A stretch of DNA of 64,000 nucleotides from Bacteroidota bacterium (GTDB lineage: Bacteria > Bacteroidota > Bacteroidia > B-17B0 > Aurantibacillaceae). Below the pieces are notes generated by a model that worked only from the letters and a program-made list of their open reading frames with translations, did no database searches and was not told the origin of the DNA. Position numbers and translations under genes: made by a program. Location of the stretch: assembly GCA_013816895.1 (NCBI GenBank), contig JACDDR010000003.1:1-64000 (forward strand), given 5' to 3'. Positions 37,077 through 44,898 of the stretch are shown piece after piece; position 1 is the first letter of the stretch, and every line of letters starts with the position of its first letter.

Positions 37077-37131
37077 ATCAAAGAAGAAGAGAAAGACTAT
37101 TAAATATGTTACTAATTGCTTCAGAGGGGAG

Positions 37132-38733
37132 CTATTTTAAAATTAATTTAATCAGTTGCTTTTCGATATATTTTTCGGTGGTTAACAGCGCACGTTGAAT
37201 TCTTCTTGCATACACAATACTATCAATAACTTCTTTGTTTTTTTCGTGAAGCTGTTTGTATGCATGATCCACAATTACCTTTTGGTCCTCAATTGTTTTT
37301 GTTTGCTGTCGTGTTATCCTGAACCGGCTGAAAATGTACATCACAAAAACAAGCAGCATAAACAGGCCTGTGAAAACACTTCCCATTAATATTTTTTGAT
37401 TCCTTGTTTCTTCAGCGTAAATAATTTCTTTTTTTTCCTGTTCTGCGTTCAAGGCTATTTCTCTTTTTTCGTACTCGTAAGAGATTTGCTGTTTTGTGGA
37501 AGCGTTTCGCGTTTCATGGTTATAAATGCTGTCGCGCATTTGCAGGTAGAGTTCAAGCATTTCAAGGGCTTCTACTGAATTCTTTTTTGCCTGATGGATA
37601 CTAAACAGAGTGTGCGCTGCGTTTCTTATATTTTCCGGATATCCTAATTCCTTTGAAAGCGTTAAGCTTTTATTTGCAAGCAGTAGTGCTGTAGTTAAAT
37701 TATGTTGCATGAAATTAATATCGGCAAGGTTAGTCAAACACGAAGCTATGCCAGCTTTATCACCAGTTTGTTCTCTTATTTTAAAACTTTTTTGAAAATA
37801 AATTTCAGCTTTTTGAAGTTCGTTTTTATTTTTATAAATGGCGCCAATATTATGGAGCGTTAAAGCAATGCCCGGTAAATCCCTTGTTCCCTCACGAATC
37901 TTCAGACTTTCAAAATATATTTCCAGGGCTTTTTCGGTATTGCCACCTGACTCATATGCTCCACCCATGTTAGTTAACGTATTGGCGTACTCTGTTAAAT
38001 CTCCGAGTTCTTTACGCAGTTGAAGACTTTTTTCAAAATAGTCAAATGCTTTTGCGGTTTCTCCCTGTGAAGCGTAGATGGAGCCTATATTGTTAAAGGA
38101 AGAGGCCATGCCGGCGCGATCGTTTAGAGACTCATCAATTTTTAAACTTTTATGAAAGTATTCGAGGGCCTTTTGAATATCACCCAGGTTTTTATATATG
38201 TAACCGATGTTGTTTATAGACTCTGAAAGGCCTGGCAAATCGCCAAGCGATTCTTTCAACCGAACGCTCTTTTTATAGTATTTGAGCGCCTCAGAAACGT
38301 TGCCCTGCGATTCATAAACAGAAGCAATATTATTCAGTGCATGCGCCACACCAAGGCTATCATTTACCTGTTGACTAAGTGTTCGCGCGGTGTTAAAATA
38401 GTCAAGTGCTCTCGGAAAATTTCCTTCACTATTATATTTAAAACCCGTGTTATTGTATGCAGCGGACAGGTAAGCAGTAAAAGTTTTATGAAGGGGATGG
38501 GGGGCGAGGTAAATTTTAAGATTTTTTTCAGCCAGTAATTTTAACTGTTCGTTATATCCAATCCAGATCTTTGGATCATATTCATTCTCAATGAATGCGT
38601 CTAATATCCTGCACTTGGTGGTATCGTGCGCCGCTCTATTTAACGAAGTTTTTAATTTTTCTTTTAAATCCTGTGAGGATAAGGTATATCCACAATTCAC
38701 CAAAAGGAAGATAAATAGGATGCGTGGATTCAT
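37132..38733 (-). CDS. TPR-repeat membrane protein lacking an output domain, copy 2
   Basis: This 533-residue protein has a signal peptide (MNPRILFIFLLVNCGYTLSS), a region shared with copy 1 (AAHDTTKCRILDAFIENE and GYNEQLKLLAEKN), about eight TPR units, the KQQISYEYEKREIALNAEQEKKE linker region, a TM helix near residue 460 (ILMGSVFTGLFMLLVFVMYIF) and a short coiled coil ending EKYIEKQLIKLILK. As in copy 1, no phosphatase or histidine kinase follows. The periplasmic TPR part probably binds a protein and the short cytoplasmic coil may pass the signal to a partner. The two copies are a tandem duplication that has since diverged. Confidence 0.85.
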   Translation of the reverse strand: MNPRILFIFLLVNCGYTLSSQDLKEKLKTSLNRAAHDTTKCRILDAFIENEYDPKIWIGYNEQLKLLAEKNLKIYLAPHPLHKTFTAYLSAAYNNTGFKYNSEGNFPRALDYFNTARTLSQQVNDSLGVAHALNNIASVYESQGNVSEALKYYKKSVRLKESLGDLPGLSESINNIGYIYKNLGDIQKALEYFHKSLKIDESLNDRAGMASSFNNIGSIYASQGETAKAFDYFEKSLQLRKELGDLTEYANTLTNMGGAYESGGNTEKALEIYFESLKIREGTRDLPGIALTLHNIGAIYKNKNELQKAEIYFQKSFKIREQTGDKAGIASCLTNLADINFMQHNLTTALLLANKSLTLSKELGYPENIRNAAHTLFSIHQAKKNSVEALEMLELYLQMRDSIYNHETRNASTKQQISYEYEKREIALNAEQEKKEIIYAEETRNQKILMGSVFTGLFMLLVFVMYIFSRFRITRQQTKTIEDQKVIVDHAYKQLHEKNKEVIDSIVYARRIQRALLTTEKYIEKQLIKLILK

Positions 38734-38883
38734 TCAATTAAGGTAACAAAATTTTCTTTTTAAAAGGTACTGAAAGAACTCTGTGGATTGAACGATCGTG
38801 AAAGCGTTCAGTTCATAAGGCATTCCAAATTCGTTGGTAGTTGCAGCAATTATAACTTCCGGCGTTCAGGCCTTATTGTCCCA

Positions 38884-40971
38884 TCAGTAGCTGAATAATT
38901 CGCCAATCGCTTTTTCAACTTTTTCTGCGTTGGGAAGCATTGCTTTTTCAAGAGTAGAATTTAATGGAATGGCTGGCATATTTTCGGCACCTATAACACG
39001 CACGGGCGCATCCAGATATCTGAAGCAGTTTTCACTGATCCGCGCGGCAATGCTTTGAGCAAAACCATTATGCACGGGCTCTTCCGTTAATACCATTACC
39101 CTGCTGTGTTTTTTCGCGCTCTCGAACATCGCAGTCTCATCTAATGGAGCAAGGGTTCTAAGATCGATGATCTCTACGCGGCCTTCGAATTTTTTAGCTG
39201 CTGTTTTAGCCCAGTAAACGCCCATTCCATAAGTGATGATGACCATGGATTCGCCGTTCTTAATTTTTGATTCGCTTGCTTCCTGCACCAGTCTTGCCTT
39301 CCCGAATGGAATAATGTAATCCTCGTCAGGCTCTATTGTCTTCGCGTCTTCAGTTCCTTTGATCTTGCTCCAGTATAATCCTTTGTGCTCCAGCATCACC
39401 ACAGGGTTCGGGTCGTAATACGCGGCTTTCATCAGGCCTTTTAAATCAGCTCCTGTACTTGGATAGGCTATCTTAATTCCTTTTATATTAACCAATACGC
39501 TTTCAACACTGCTGGAATGGTAAGGGCCACCGCTGCCATACGCGCCAATAGGCACTCTCAGGATCATACTTACCGGCCATTTTCCGTTACTTAAATAACA
39601 GCTACGGCTCACCTCGGTGAACAACTGATTTAAGCCCGGCCATATATAATCGGCGAATTGTACTTCTACTATCGGTTTAAGTCCTACTGCGCTCATACCA
39701 ACAGTTGAGCCTACAATAAACGCTTCCTGAATGGGTGTGTTAAACACGCGGTAATCGCCGAATTGCTGCGCGAGTGTAGCCGCTTCCCTGAACACTCCGC
39801 CAAGGCGGGCGCCTACATCCTGGCCATACAACAGGCATTCAGGGTGTTTGGTCATTAATTCTCTTATGGCGAATAAGGCGCTGTCAACCATAACGGTTGG
39901 CTGTTTGCCGCTTGGTGCCCTGATTCCTTTTTCTTCGGTAACCGGGGTAGGGGCATAGTCGTGAAGAAATAAATCTTCCGGCCTTGGATCTTCTTCGGCC
40001 ACTGCTTTTTTATAATCTTCCTCTACTAATAATTTTGCTTTTTCCTCAATCGCTTTAATTTCCTCAGCATCAATGCCTGAAATAATCAATTGGTTTCGTA
40101 ACCTTGGTAACGGATCGCGTTTTGCCGCCTCTTCAAGGTCATCACGGTACCATTCTTTTCTAACGCCGCTCGTATGGTGGTTGAGTAAGGGCACTTTGGC
40201 GTGAATCAGCATGGGTCGGCGTTCTGTCCGGATAATGTCAAGACACTCTTTAACCGTGTTGTAACTTAAAATAAAATCGGTACCGTCGATGGTACGCGTT
40301 TCGAGTCCTTTGAAACCTCTTGCAAATTCGGTAATGTCCTGAGAGCGGATCTCACGTGCGTGAGCGCTAATGTCCCACTCGTTATCCTGAATAAAATATA
40401 ATATGGGTAGTTTACGTAATACTGCCATTTGAAAAGCCTCGCTTACTTCTCCTTCGGTGCAACTGGCATCTCCCAGCGAGCAAACAGAAACCGGTTTGTG
40501 CGGATGTGGTTGCGCAATGCCTGCATCCTCAAGATATTTCATGCCCATTGCAATACCCGTTGCCGGAATGGCCTGCATGCCCGTAGCGCTGGATTGATGG
40601 GGAATCTTGGGCATGTTATCCCTTTTTAAACTCGGATGGGCGTAATACGTTCTTCCGCCGGAAAAAGGATCGTTGCGTTTGGCAAGCAGTTGAAGCATGA
40701 GCTCAAAGGGCTGAAGGCCTATGCCCAATAAAATAGAATCATCGCGGTAATAAGGACTAACAAAATCCTGCGGCAGTAACTGCAAGCCCAGTGCAAGCTG
40801 AACGGCTTCATGGCCGCGGCTTGTAGCATGGACGTATTTAGCGGTAATTTCCTTGTTTGCTTCGTAAAGCTCAGCCATCGATTTGGCCGTGCACATCAAC
40901 TCGTAAGCCTGCTTTAAAGTTTCTACTGGTATCTTGGTTTTTACATTCAATGTTTCAGAAGAAGTAGTCAT
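38884..40971 (-). CDS. Fused alpha/beta thiamine-diphosphate 2-oxoacid dehydrogenase E1
   Basis: This 695-residue protein joins E1 alpha and beta in one chain, as in Bacteroidota branched-chain (2-oxoisovalerate) or pyruvate dehydrogenase E1. The alpha half (about 1-340) has the thiamine-diphosphate motif GDASCTEGEVSEAF ... FIQDNEWDIS. The beta half (about 360-695) has EAFIVGSTVGMSAVGLKPIVEVQFADYIWPG, GAYGSGGPYHSSSVE and the C-terminal DLRTLAPLDETAM. The enzyme decarboxylates a 2-oxoacid and passes the acyl group to lipoyl-E2. No E2 or E3 gene is adjacent. Branched-chain substrate is the likelier choice by sequence type, not proven. Confidence 0.92.
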   Translation of the reverse strand: MTTSSETLNVKTKIPVETLKQAYELMCTAKSMAELYEANKEITAKYVHATSRGHEAVQLALGLQLLPQDFVSPYYRDDSILLGIGLQPFELMLQLLAKRNDPFSGGRTYYAHPSLKRDNMPKIPHQSSATGMQAIPATGIAMGMKYLEDAGIAQPHPHKPVSVCSLGDASCTEGEVSEAFQMAVLRKLPILYFIQDNEWDISAHAREIRSQDITEFARGFKGLETRTIDGTDFILSYNTVKECLDIIRTERRPMLIHAKVPLLNHHTSGVRKEWYRDDLEEAAKRDPLPRLRNQLIISGIDAEEIKAIEEKAKLLVEEDYKKAVAEEDPRPEDLFLHDYAPTPVTEEKGIRAPSGKQPTVMVDSALFAIRELMTKHPECLLYGQDVGARLGGVFREAATLAQQFGDYRVFNTPIQEAFIVGSTVGMSAVGLKPIVEVQFADYIWPGLNQLFTEVSRSCYLSNGKWPVSMILRVPIGAYGSGGPYHSSSVESVLVNIKGIKIAYPSTGADLKGLMKAAYYDPNPVVMLEHKGLYWSKIKGTEDAKTIEPDEDYIIPFGKARLVQEASESKIKNGESMVIITYGMGVYWAKTAAKKFEGRVEIIDLRTLAPLDETAMFESAKKHSRVMVLTEEPVHNGFAQSIAARISENCFRYLDAPVRVIGAENMPAIPLNSTLEKAMLPNAEKVEKAIGELFSY

Positions 40972-41280
40972 TCGGTTAGTTTAGCAAGTCTAAATATAAT
41001 AAATTCTGTTTCTAAAAGTTCGTATTTTTCTTTTAAAATAAGGGCTTCTCGTCGAAAATATCCAATATAATAATCCCCGGCAGTGAAGGGTAAAAAATCA
41101 TCCTGTTATTTACTATTGACAGGAAGCTGGTTATTCTTATGCATCGCCGAAATACCAAGCCTTTCCTGCGTTTTTAACAAAAGCAGGGGGTTATAAACAA
41201 TTGATTGTAAAGAACCTGTCTGTCAATGGGTTAAATTCGGTTTGAAGCATGATTAACTTTAAATCAGGATCATTTATCAA
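40972..41280. other. 309-bp divergent intergenic region with small hairpins
   Basis: This spacer separates the divergent E1 and NlpC/P60 genes, so it should hold both promoters. TATATTTA on the minus strand near the E1 start is a fair -7 box. Two hairpins are visible: TCCTGT...ACAGGA (41101-41124) and CCTGC...GCAGG (41165-41187), the latter extended by TTTT/AAAA pairing. No T tract follows either. No gene is supported. Confidence 0.5.
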
Positions 41281-41817
41281 ATGCGCTTTTTACATGTTTT
41301 CATATTCTTAATTGCCCTGTTTGCATTTTCATGTAAGCAAAGGAAAGAAATTGTAAAAACTGCTGTGAATAAAGATAAACCGGAAACTACGGTTACGGGT
41401 AATACGTTGGAAGAAAAACTTGGCATCACCAGCAAGGAAATTAAACAGTCGAAATTATATTCCTTTATTGATGAATGGTACGGCGCTCCTTACAAATACG
41501 GGGGGTGTCTTAAATCCGGGGTTGATTGCAGCTGCTTTACCGATTTATTATATGAAAGCGTGTATGATCGAAAAACCGCCAGGAGCTCGGGAGATATTTT
41601 TAAAGAATGCGATAAAATAAGTAATGAAAATTTAAAGGAGGGTGACCTTGTGTTTTTTATTACTAACGGTAAAAGTATTTCGCATGTTGGAATTTATTTG
41701 AAGAACGACAAATTTGTTCACGCCAGCAGCAGCAAGGGAGTTATCATCAGCGATTTAAAAGAGGCCTATTACAAAAAAACATTTTATTCAGCTGGCCGGC
41801 TTAAGCACACATCATAA
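41281..41817 (+). CDS. NlpC/P60-family lipoprotein endopeptidase
   Basis: This 178-residue protein has a lipoprotein signal (FLIALFAFSC, lipidated Cys 18) and an NlpC/P60 domain at about residues 58-175. The catalytic Cys is 83 in GVDCSCF, the His is in SHVGIYL, and the third polar residue is in KFVHASSSKG. The usual motif is DCSGF; here the Gly is replaced by Cys (DCSCF), an unusual substitution next to the nucleophile. The family cleaves gamma-D-Glu-diaminopimelate or similar peptidoglycan stem bonds. The stop is 2 nt before the next gene, implying co-expression with the HTTM-like membrane protein. Confidence 0.9.
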   Translation: MRFLHVFIFLIALFAFSCKQRKEIVKTAVNKDKPETTVTGNTLEEKLGITSKEIKQSKLYSFIDEWYGAPYKYGGCLKSGVDCSCFTDLLYESVYDRKTARSSGDIFKECDKISNENLKEGDLVFFITNGKSISHVGIYLKNDKFVHASSSKGVIISDLKEAYYKKTFYSAGRLKHTS

Positions 41818-41819
41818 GT

Positions 41820-42953
41820 ATGGAAGGACTACAAACAGCAATCCCGCGGCGACTATTTTATCTAAGAACAATTGTTACACTGGGGATCTTCATCTCGTTT
41901 TTTTTAAGCATGAATCTTTGGGGTGGAGGACGTTATTTTCCAAGTATTCCTGTATTTGAACAGTTTCATCTTACTCCGCCTTTTGATTATGTCTTGGTTA
42001 TTGTAAGTGCTCTGTTTCTTCTGGCATCACTACTCTTCCGAAACACGCGGATGTTTATTTTTCTTTCACTATTAATAAATGTATTTCTTTTGCTGCTTGA
42101 TCTCAACCGCCTTCAGCCATGGTTTTTCGTATATAATGCCGTCCTCATTGTTTTCCTTTTTTACAACGGGAGGGTGGATAATTCAAACAAATTCACATCT
42201 GTCTTTATTTTTATACAAATGATTGTCGCATCTGTTTATGTATACAACGGTGTCAGCCAATTGATGAATCCTATCTTCATTGAAACAGATTTTAACGACA
42301 TTATTCTTCCGCTAAAAAAAGTTGTAAGCGAACGGCAATTTATTTTCTTTTTGAAAACAGGAAAGGTAGTGCCGTATGTTATGATTTTTATTGGCATTGG
42401 ATTACTTTTCAGGCAGGTAAAATATCTGGCTATTAGCCTGGGTTTATGTATGCACCTTTTTCTTTTTGTTTTGTTGTTCCCTTCGGCAGGAAACAGCAAC
42501 TACGCACTCTGGTTTATGAACCTTGTATTTGGAACCATGATCATTTTGCTGTTTTCAGGTAAAACCCAGCAGCGCTATTTCAGTTATTCTTTCCTTTTTC
42601 AAAAACCTTTGTTCTACCTTATCCTGCTCGCATTTTGGGTTATGCCTGCTTTTAACCATTCCCAACGCTGGCCCGATGCCCTTTCTTCCAATTTTAAAAG
42701 CGGTGCTTCAGGAAAAGAAAAGGTGTTGATTTCTAAAAACGTTTATGAAGGTTTGCCAAATTATATCCGTAGTTTCTGCAGCCCTCACAAAGAAGGACAG
42801 TACGTACTTAAACTGGATAAATGGTGCGGACACGAACTCCGTTCGGAATATTTTAACCACGAGATTTTAATGCCGGGCAGGTTTAAAGAGGCCATGCAGA
42901 TTGTTACAGCTGGCGCACCCTTACCGGAAGATGAGTTAAGTGTGAAAAGATAA
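41820..42953 (+). CDS. HTTM-like polytopic membrane protein
   Basis: This 377-residue protein has about eight TM helices followed by a soluble C-terminal tail of roughly 100 residues with two Cys-containing motifs (IRSFCSPHKEGQ, DKWCGHELRSEYFN). The helix pattern and conserved polar positions (VYVYNGVSQLMNPIFIE, GLCMHLFLFVLLFPSAGN) resemble the HTTM domain, the membrane part of vitamin K-dependent gamma-carboxylase relatives, at low similarity. No known bacterial activity follows from this. It is coupled to the NlpC/P60 gene (2-nt gap). Confidence 0.65.
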   Translation: MEGLQTAIPRRLFYLRTIVTLGIFISFFLSMNLWGGGRYFPSIPVFEQFHLTPPFDYVLVIVSALFLLASLLFRNTRMFIFLSLLINVFLLLLDLNRLQPWFFVYNAVLIVFLFYNGRVDNSNKFTSVFIFIQMIVASVYVYNGVSQLMNPIFIETDFNDIILPLKKVVSERQFIFFLKTGKVVPYVMIFIGIGLLFRQVKYLAISLGLCMHLFLFVLLFPSAGNSNYALWFMNLVFGTMIILLFSGKTQQRYFSYSFLFQKPLFYLILLAFWVMPAFNHSQRWPDALSSNFKSGASGKEKVLISKNVYEGLPNYIRSFCSPHKEGQYVLKLDKWCGHELRSEYFNHEILMPGRFKEAMQIVTAGAPLPEDELSVKR

Positions 42954-43025
42954 ATTTCAGTATTGATACGGCCTGGGTTTAACATACGTTAATTTTAGCA
43001 CTAATTGTCATTTTAAAAACTATTA

Positions 43026-43056
43026 TTGTGTAAACAATGGCGTAATTTTATATTTG
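43026..43056 (+). promoter_or_regulatory. Bacteroidota-type promoter of the OmpH/Skp gene
   Basis: TTG at 43026-43028 and TATATTTG at 43049-43056 are separated by exactly 20 nt, matching the Bacteroidota sigma-70 consensus. The box ends 16 nt before the ATG at 43073. This is one of the clearest promoters in the window. Confidence 0.75.
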
Positions 43057-43072
43057 CATAAATTTTAATTAA

Positions 43073-43738
43073 ATGAACAAAATACTTGTAGGGATAAATG
43101 TAGTATTGATAGCAGCTGTAGCTTTTTTATTTTATAAAATAAATAAGATCAGTCCGGCAGATACCGGGAAAGTGACGGAGGGAAGTTCATCTGAATTAAA
43201 GAAAGATTCAATTAAGCCACGTACCGTTGTTAATTCGGTGTCAACGCCTGTAACAGGTAAAATAGCATTTGTGAACATCGATCAGATAAACGAACAAAGT
43301 TCGGAAGTGAATGATCTTATTGCGGAAGCAAAGCGTACCAAGGGAAACATAGAGTCAAGCGTTGAAAGTCTGAGTCAGAAATACCAAACCAAAATGGAAG
43401 AATACCAGACTTCTGCCAAGGCCGGTATTCGTTCGCAGGCGGATATGGAGTCGCTGGCAAAGGAAATTCAGGGAATTGAGCGCGAAGCACAGAATAAGCA
43501 ATTGCAGATGGATAACCTGAGTATGAACATCAATGAAAAGAACGCAGCTTTCCAGCAGGGATTAAAACAATTTCTGGTAAAATGGAATAACGGTCGTTAC
43601 GATTATATCCTTACCTACAGCGAAGCAATTCCAAGTATGTTGCTCGGAAACGCGGCCCTCGATATTACCAAAGAGGTTATTGATCAGGTGAACGAGGAAT
43701 ACAAGAGCAGGAAAACAATGCCTAAAATCAAAAAGTAA
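43073..43738 (+). CDS. OmpH/Skp-family periplasmic chaperone
   Basis: This 221-residue protein has an N-terminal hydrophobic signal or anchor (ILVGINVVLIAAVAFLFYKI), a low-complexity Ser/Lys linker, and the OmpH/Skp domain beginning GKIAFVNIDQINEQ. A long helical hairpin (about 90-170) with heptad-like spacing is typical of Skp trimers, which hold unfolded outer-membrane proteins during transit. The N-terminal segment may remain as an anchor since no clear cleavage site is visible. The stop overlaps the start of the next gene by 1 nt (TAATG). Confidence 0.83.
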   Translation: MNKILVGINVVLIAAVAFLFYKINKISPADTGKVTEGSSSELKKDSIKPRTVVNSVSTPVTGKIAFVNIDQINEQSSEVNDLIAEAKRTKGNIESSVESLSQKYQTKMEEYQTSAKAGIRSQADMESLAKEIQGIEREAQNKQLQMDNLSMNINEKNAAFQQGLKQFLVKWNNGRYDYILTYSEAIPSMLLGNAALDITKEVIDQVNEEYKSRKTMPKIKK

Positions 43739-44130
43739 TGAGTAAGCTGTACGAGAAAATAAAATCTGTTGAAGAATTTCATGACATTTTTAAAATCGGT
43801 AATGCTTCAGAAATTAAGCTTATTAGTGAACGCGACTATACCCTGCGTTATAACCTGATCAAGGAAGAAAACGAAGAATACCTTGAGGCCTGTAAAAATG
43901 GCGACATTGTTGAGATCGCAGATGCCCTGGGCGATCAGTTGTACATTTTATTCGGTACCATATTAAAACACGGCTTACAACATAAAATAGAAGAAGTGTA
44001 TGATGAAATCCACCGCAGTAACATGAGTAAGCTCGACGAAAAGGGTGAGCCTATTTACCGGGAAGACGGGAAGATCTTAAAATCAAATCTCTACTTCAGG
44101 CCGGATATTAAAAAAGTGCTGGACAAATAA
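43738..44130 (+). CDS. MazG-like nucleotide pyrophosphohydrolase
   Basis: This 130-residue all-helical protein carries the MazG/all-alpha NTP pyrophosphatase motif: EENEEYLEACKNGDIVEIADALGD has the EExxE...ExxD arrangement that binds Mg-NTP. LYFRPDIKKVL at the C-terminus is common in the phosphoribosyl-ATP-pyrophosphatase-like branch with short tails. Likely activity is hydrolysis of a nucleoside triphosphate to its monophosphate (house-cleaning); the substrate is not predictable. It overlaps the Skp gene by 1 nt, so translation is coupled. Confidence 0.84.
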   Translation: MSKLYEKIKSVEEFHDIFKIGNASEIKLISERDYTLRYNLIKEENEEYLEACKNGDIVEIADALGDQLYILFGTILKHGLQHKIEEVYDEIHRSNMSKLDEKGEPIYREDGKILKSNLYFRPDIKKVLDK

Positions 44131-44147
44131 TTTCCAGATCTTAAAGT

Positions 44148-44504
44148 TTACTTTTTTGTTTTCTTTGTTTCGGCGGGTTGCTGAGGCTTCCGGTTTATAA
44201 AAACAGTAAGCTCTGTGGTTCGGGACTCATTCACTACAACATCCTTTTCAACAGCATCCATAAATTCATTACCCGAAACCATTATTTTATACTTCCCTTT
44301 CTCCAGCGAAATACGGGGCAGAGAACCATCATTCTGGGAGGTAAGCTTCTTTTTTATTGAATCATTAATAGCTACTTCAAAATCGGTCCTTACAACTGGT
44401 ATCTCGGCACTCTTGATTTTTTCTGTTACATAAATAATAACAGACTGGCTTTTCACATAAGTGGATGCCGAAATTAAAAGAAGGGATAAAAATAAACGTT
44501 TCAT
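44148..44504 (-). CDS. Small secreted protein with one carboxypeptidase-regulatory-like domain, paralogue A
   Basis: This 118-residue protein has a signal peptide (MKRLFLSLLLISASTYVKS) and a single beta-sandwich-like domain of about 80 residues (VIIYVTEKIKSAEIPVV, LTSQNDGSLPRISLEKGKYKIMVSG), then a Lys/Gln/Pro tail (PQQPAETKKTKK). The fold pattern resembles PEGA or carboxypeptidase regulatory-like domains. It is a tandem paralogue of the next gene and lies 9 nt downstream of it. Function is unknown. Confidence 0.72.
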   Translation of the reverse strand: MKRLFLSLLLISASTYVKSQSVIIYVTEKIKSAEIPVVRTDFEVAINDSIKKKLTSQNDGSLPRISLEKGKYKIMVSGNEFMDAVEKDVVVNESRTTELTVFINRKPQQPAETKKTKK

Positions 44505-44512
44505 TTTTTTAT

Positions 44513-44887
44513 TTATTTACTTGTTTTTTTTGGGGCCGACTTTTTTTCTTCCGGTTTTTTTGCAACTGCAGGAGTGCAGGTAATTACTAAAGTTGTTAAT
44601 TTTTTTTCGGCTACCACAATGTTTTTAGTTTCAGGCGCTTCAAAAGCTTTATTCGCGAGTGTAAGTCTGTACGTGCCTGGATCTAACATTACCTTGCCCA
44701 ACATCCCGTCTGAGCCGCTCGTTAATTCGGTTTTAATCGTATCGTTCAGGGTTAGCTCAAATTTAGTGTCGGCGAGGGGCTTTACACCCGTGCTTGTTTT
44801 TTCCTGAACGGTAATACGAATTGCTTGTGCGTTACTTTGATTAACAAAAAAGGTAAAAGCAAATAATAAAAAGGAATTCAATTTCAT
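44513..44887 (-). CDS. Small secreted protein with one carboxypeptidase-regulatory-like domain, paralogue B
   Basis: This 124-residue protein has a signal peptide (MKLNSFLLFAFTFFVNQSNA), a domain aligned with paralogue A (IRITVQEKTSTGVKPLADTK, LTSGSDGMLGKVMLDPGTYRL) and a Lys/Pro-rich tail (KKPEEKKSAPKKTSK). Both copies share the LTS-x-x-DG turn followed by PGxY/KGKY, which supports duplication. It starts 11 nt after the rhomboid protease stop, so the three genes form an operon. No function is known; the basic tails could contact acidic cell-surface polymers. Confidence 0.73.
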   Translation of the reverse strand: MKLNSFLLFAFTFFVNQSNAQAIRITVQEKTSTGVKPLADTKFELTLNDTIKTELTSGSDGMLGKVMLDPGTYRLTLANKAFEAPETKNIVVAEKKLTTLVITCTPAVAKKPEEKKSAPKKTSK

Positions 44888-44898
44888 AGCAAATGGTT

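Noticed and set aside
37132-38733. Frameshift loss of a phosphatase domain downstream of the TPR proteins
   Set aside because: The DNA after both stops does not encode a SpoIIE domain in any frame (the next gene or a non-coding gap follows at once), so the short form is not a simple recent frameshift.
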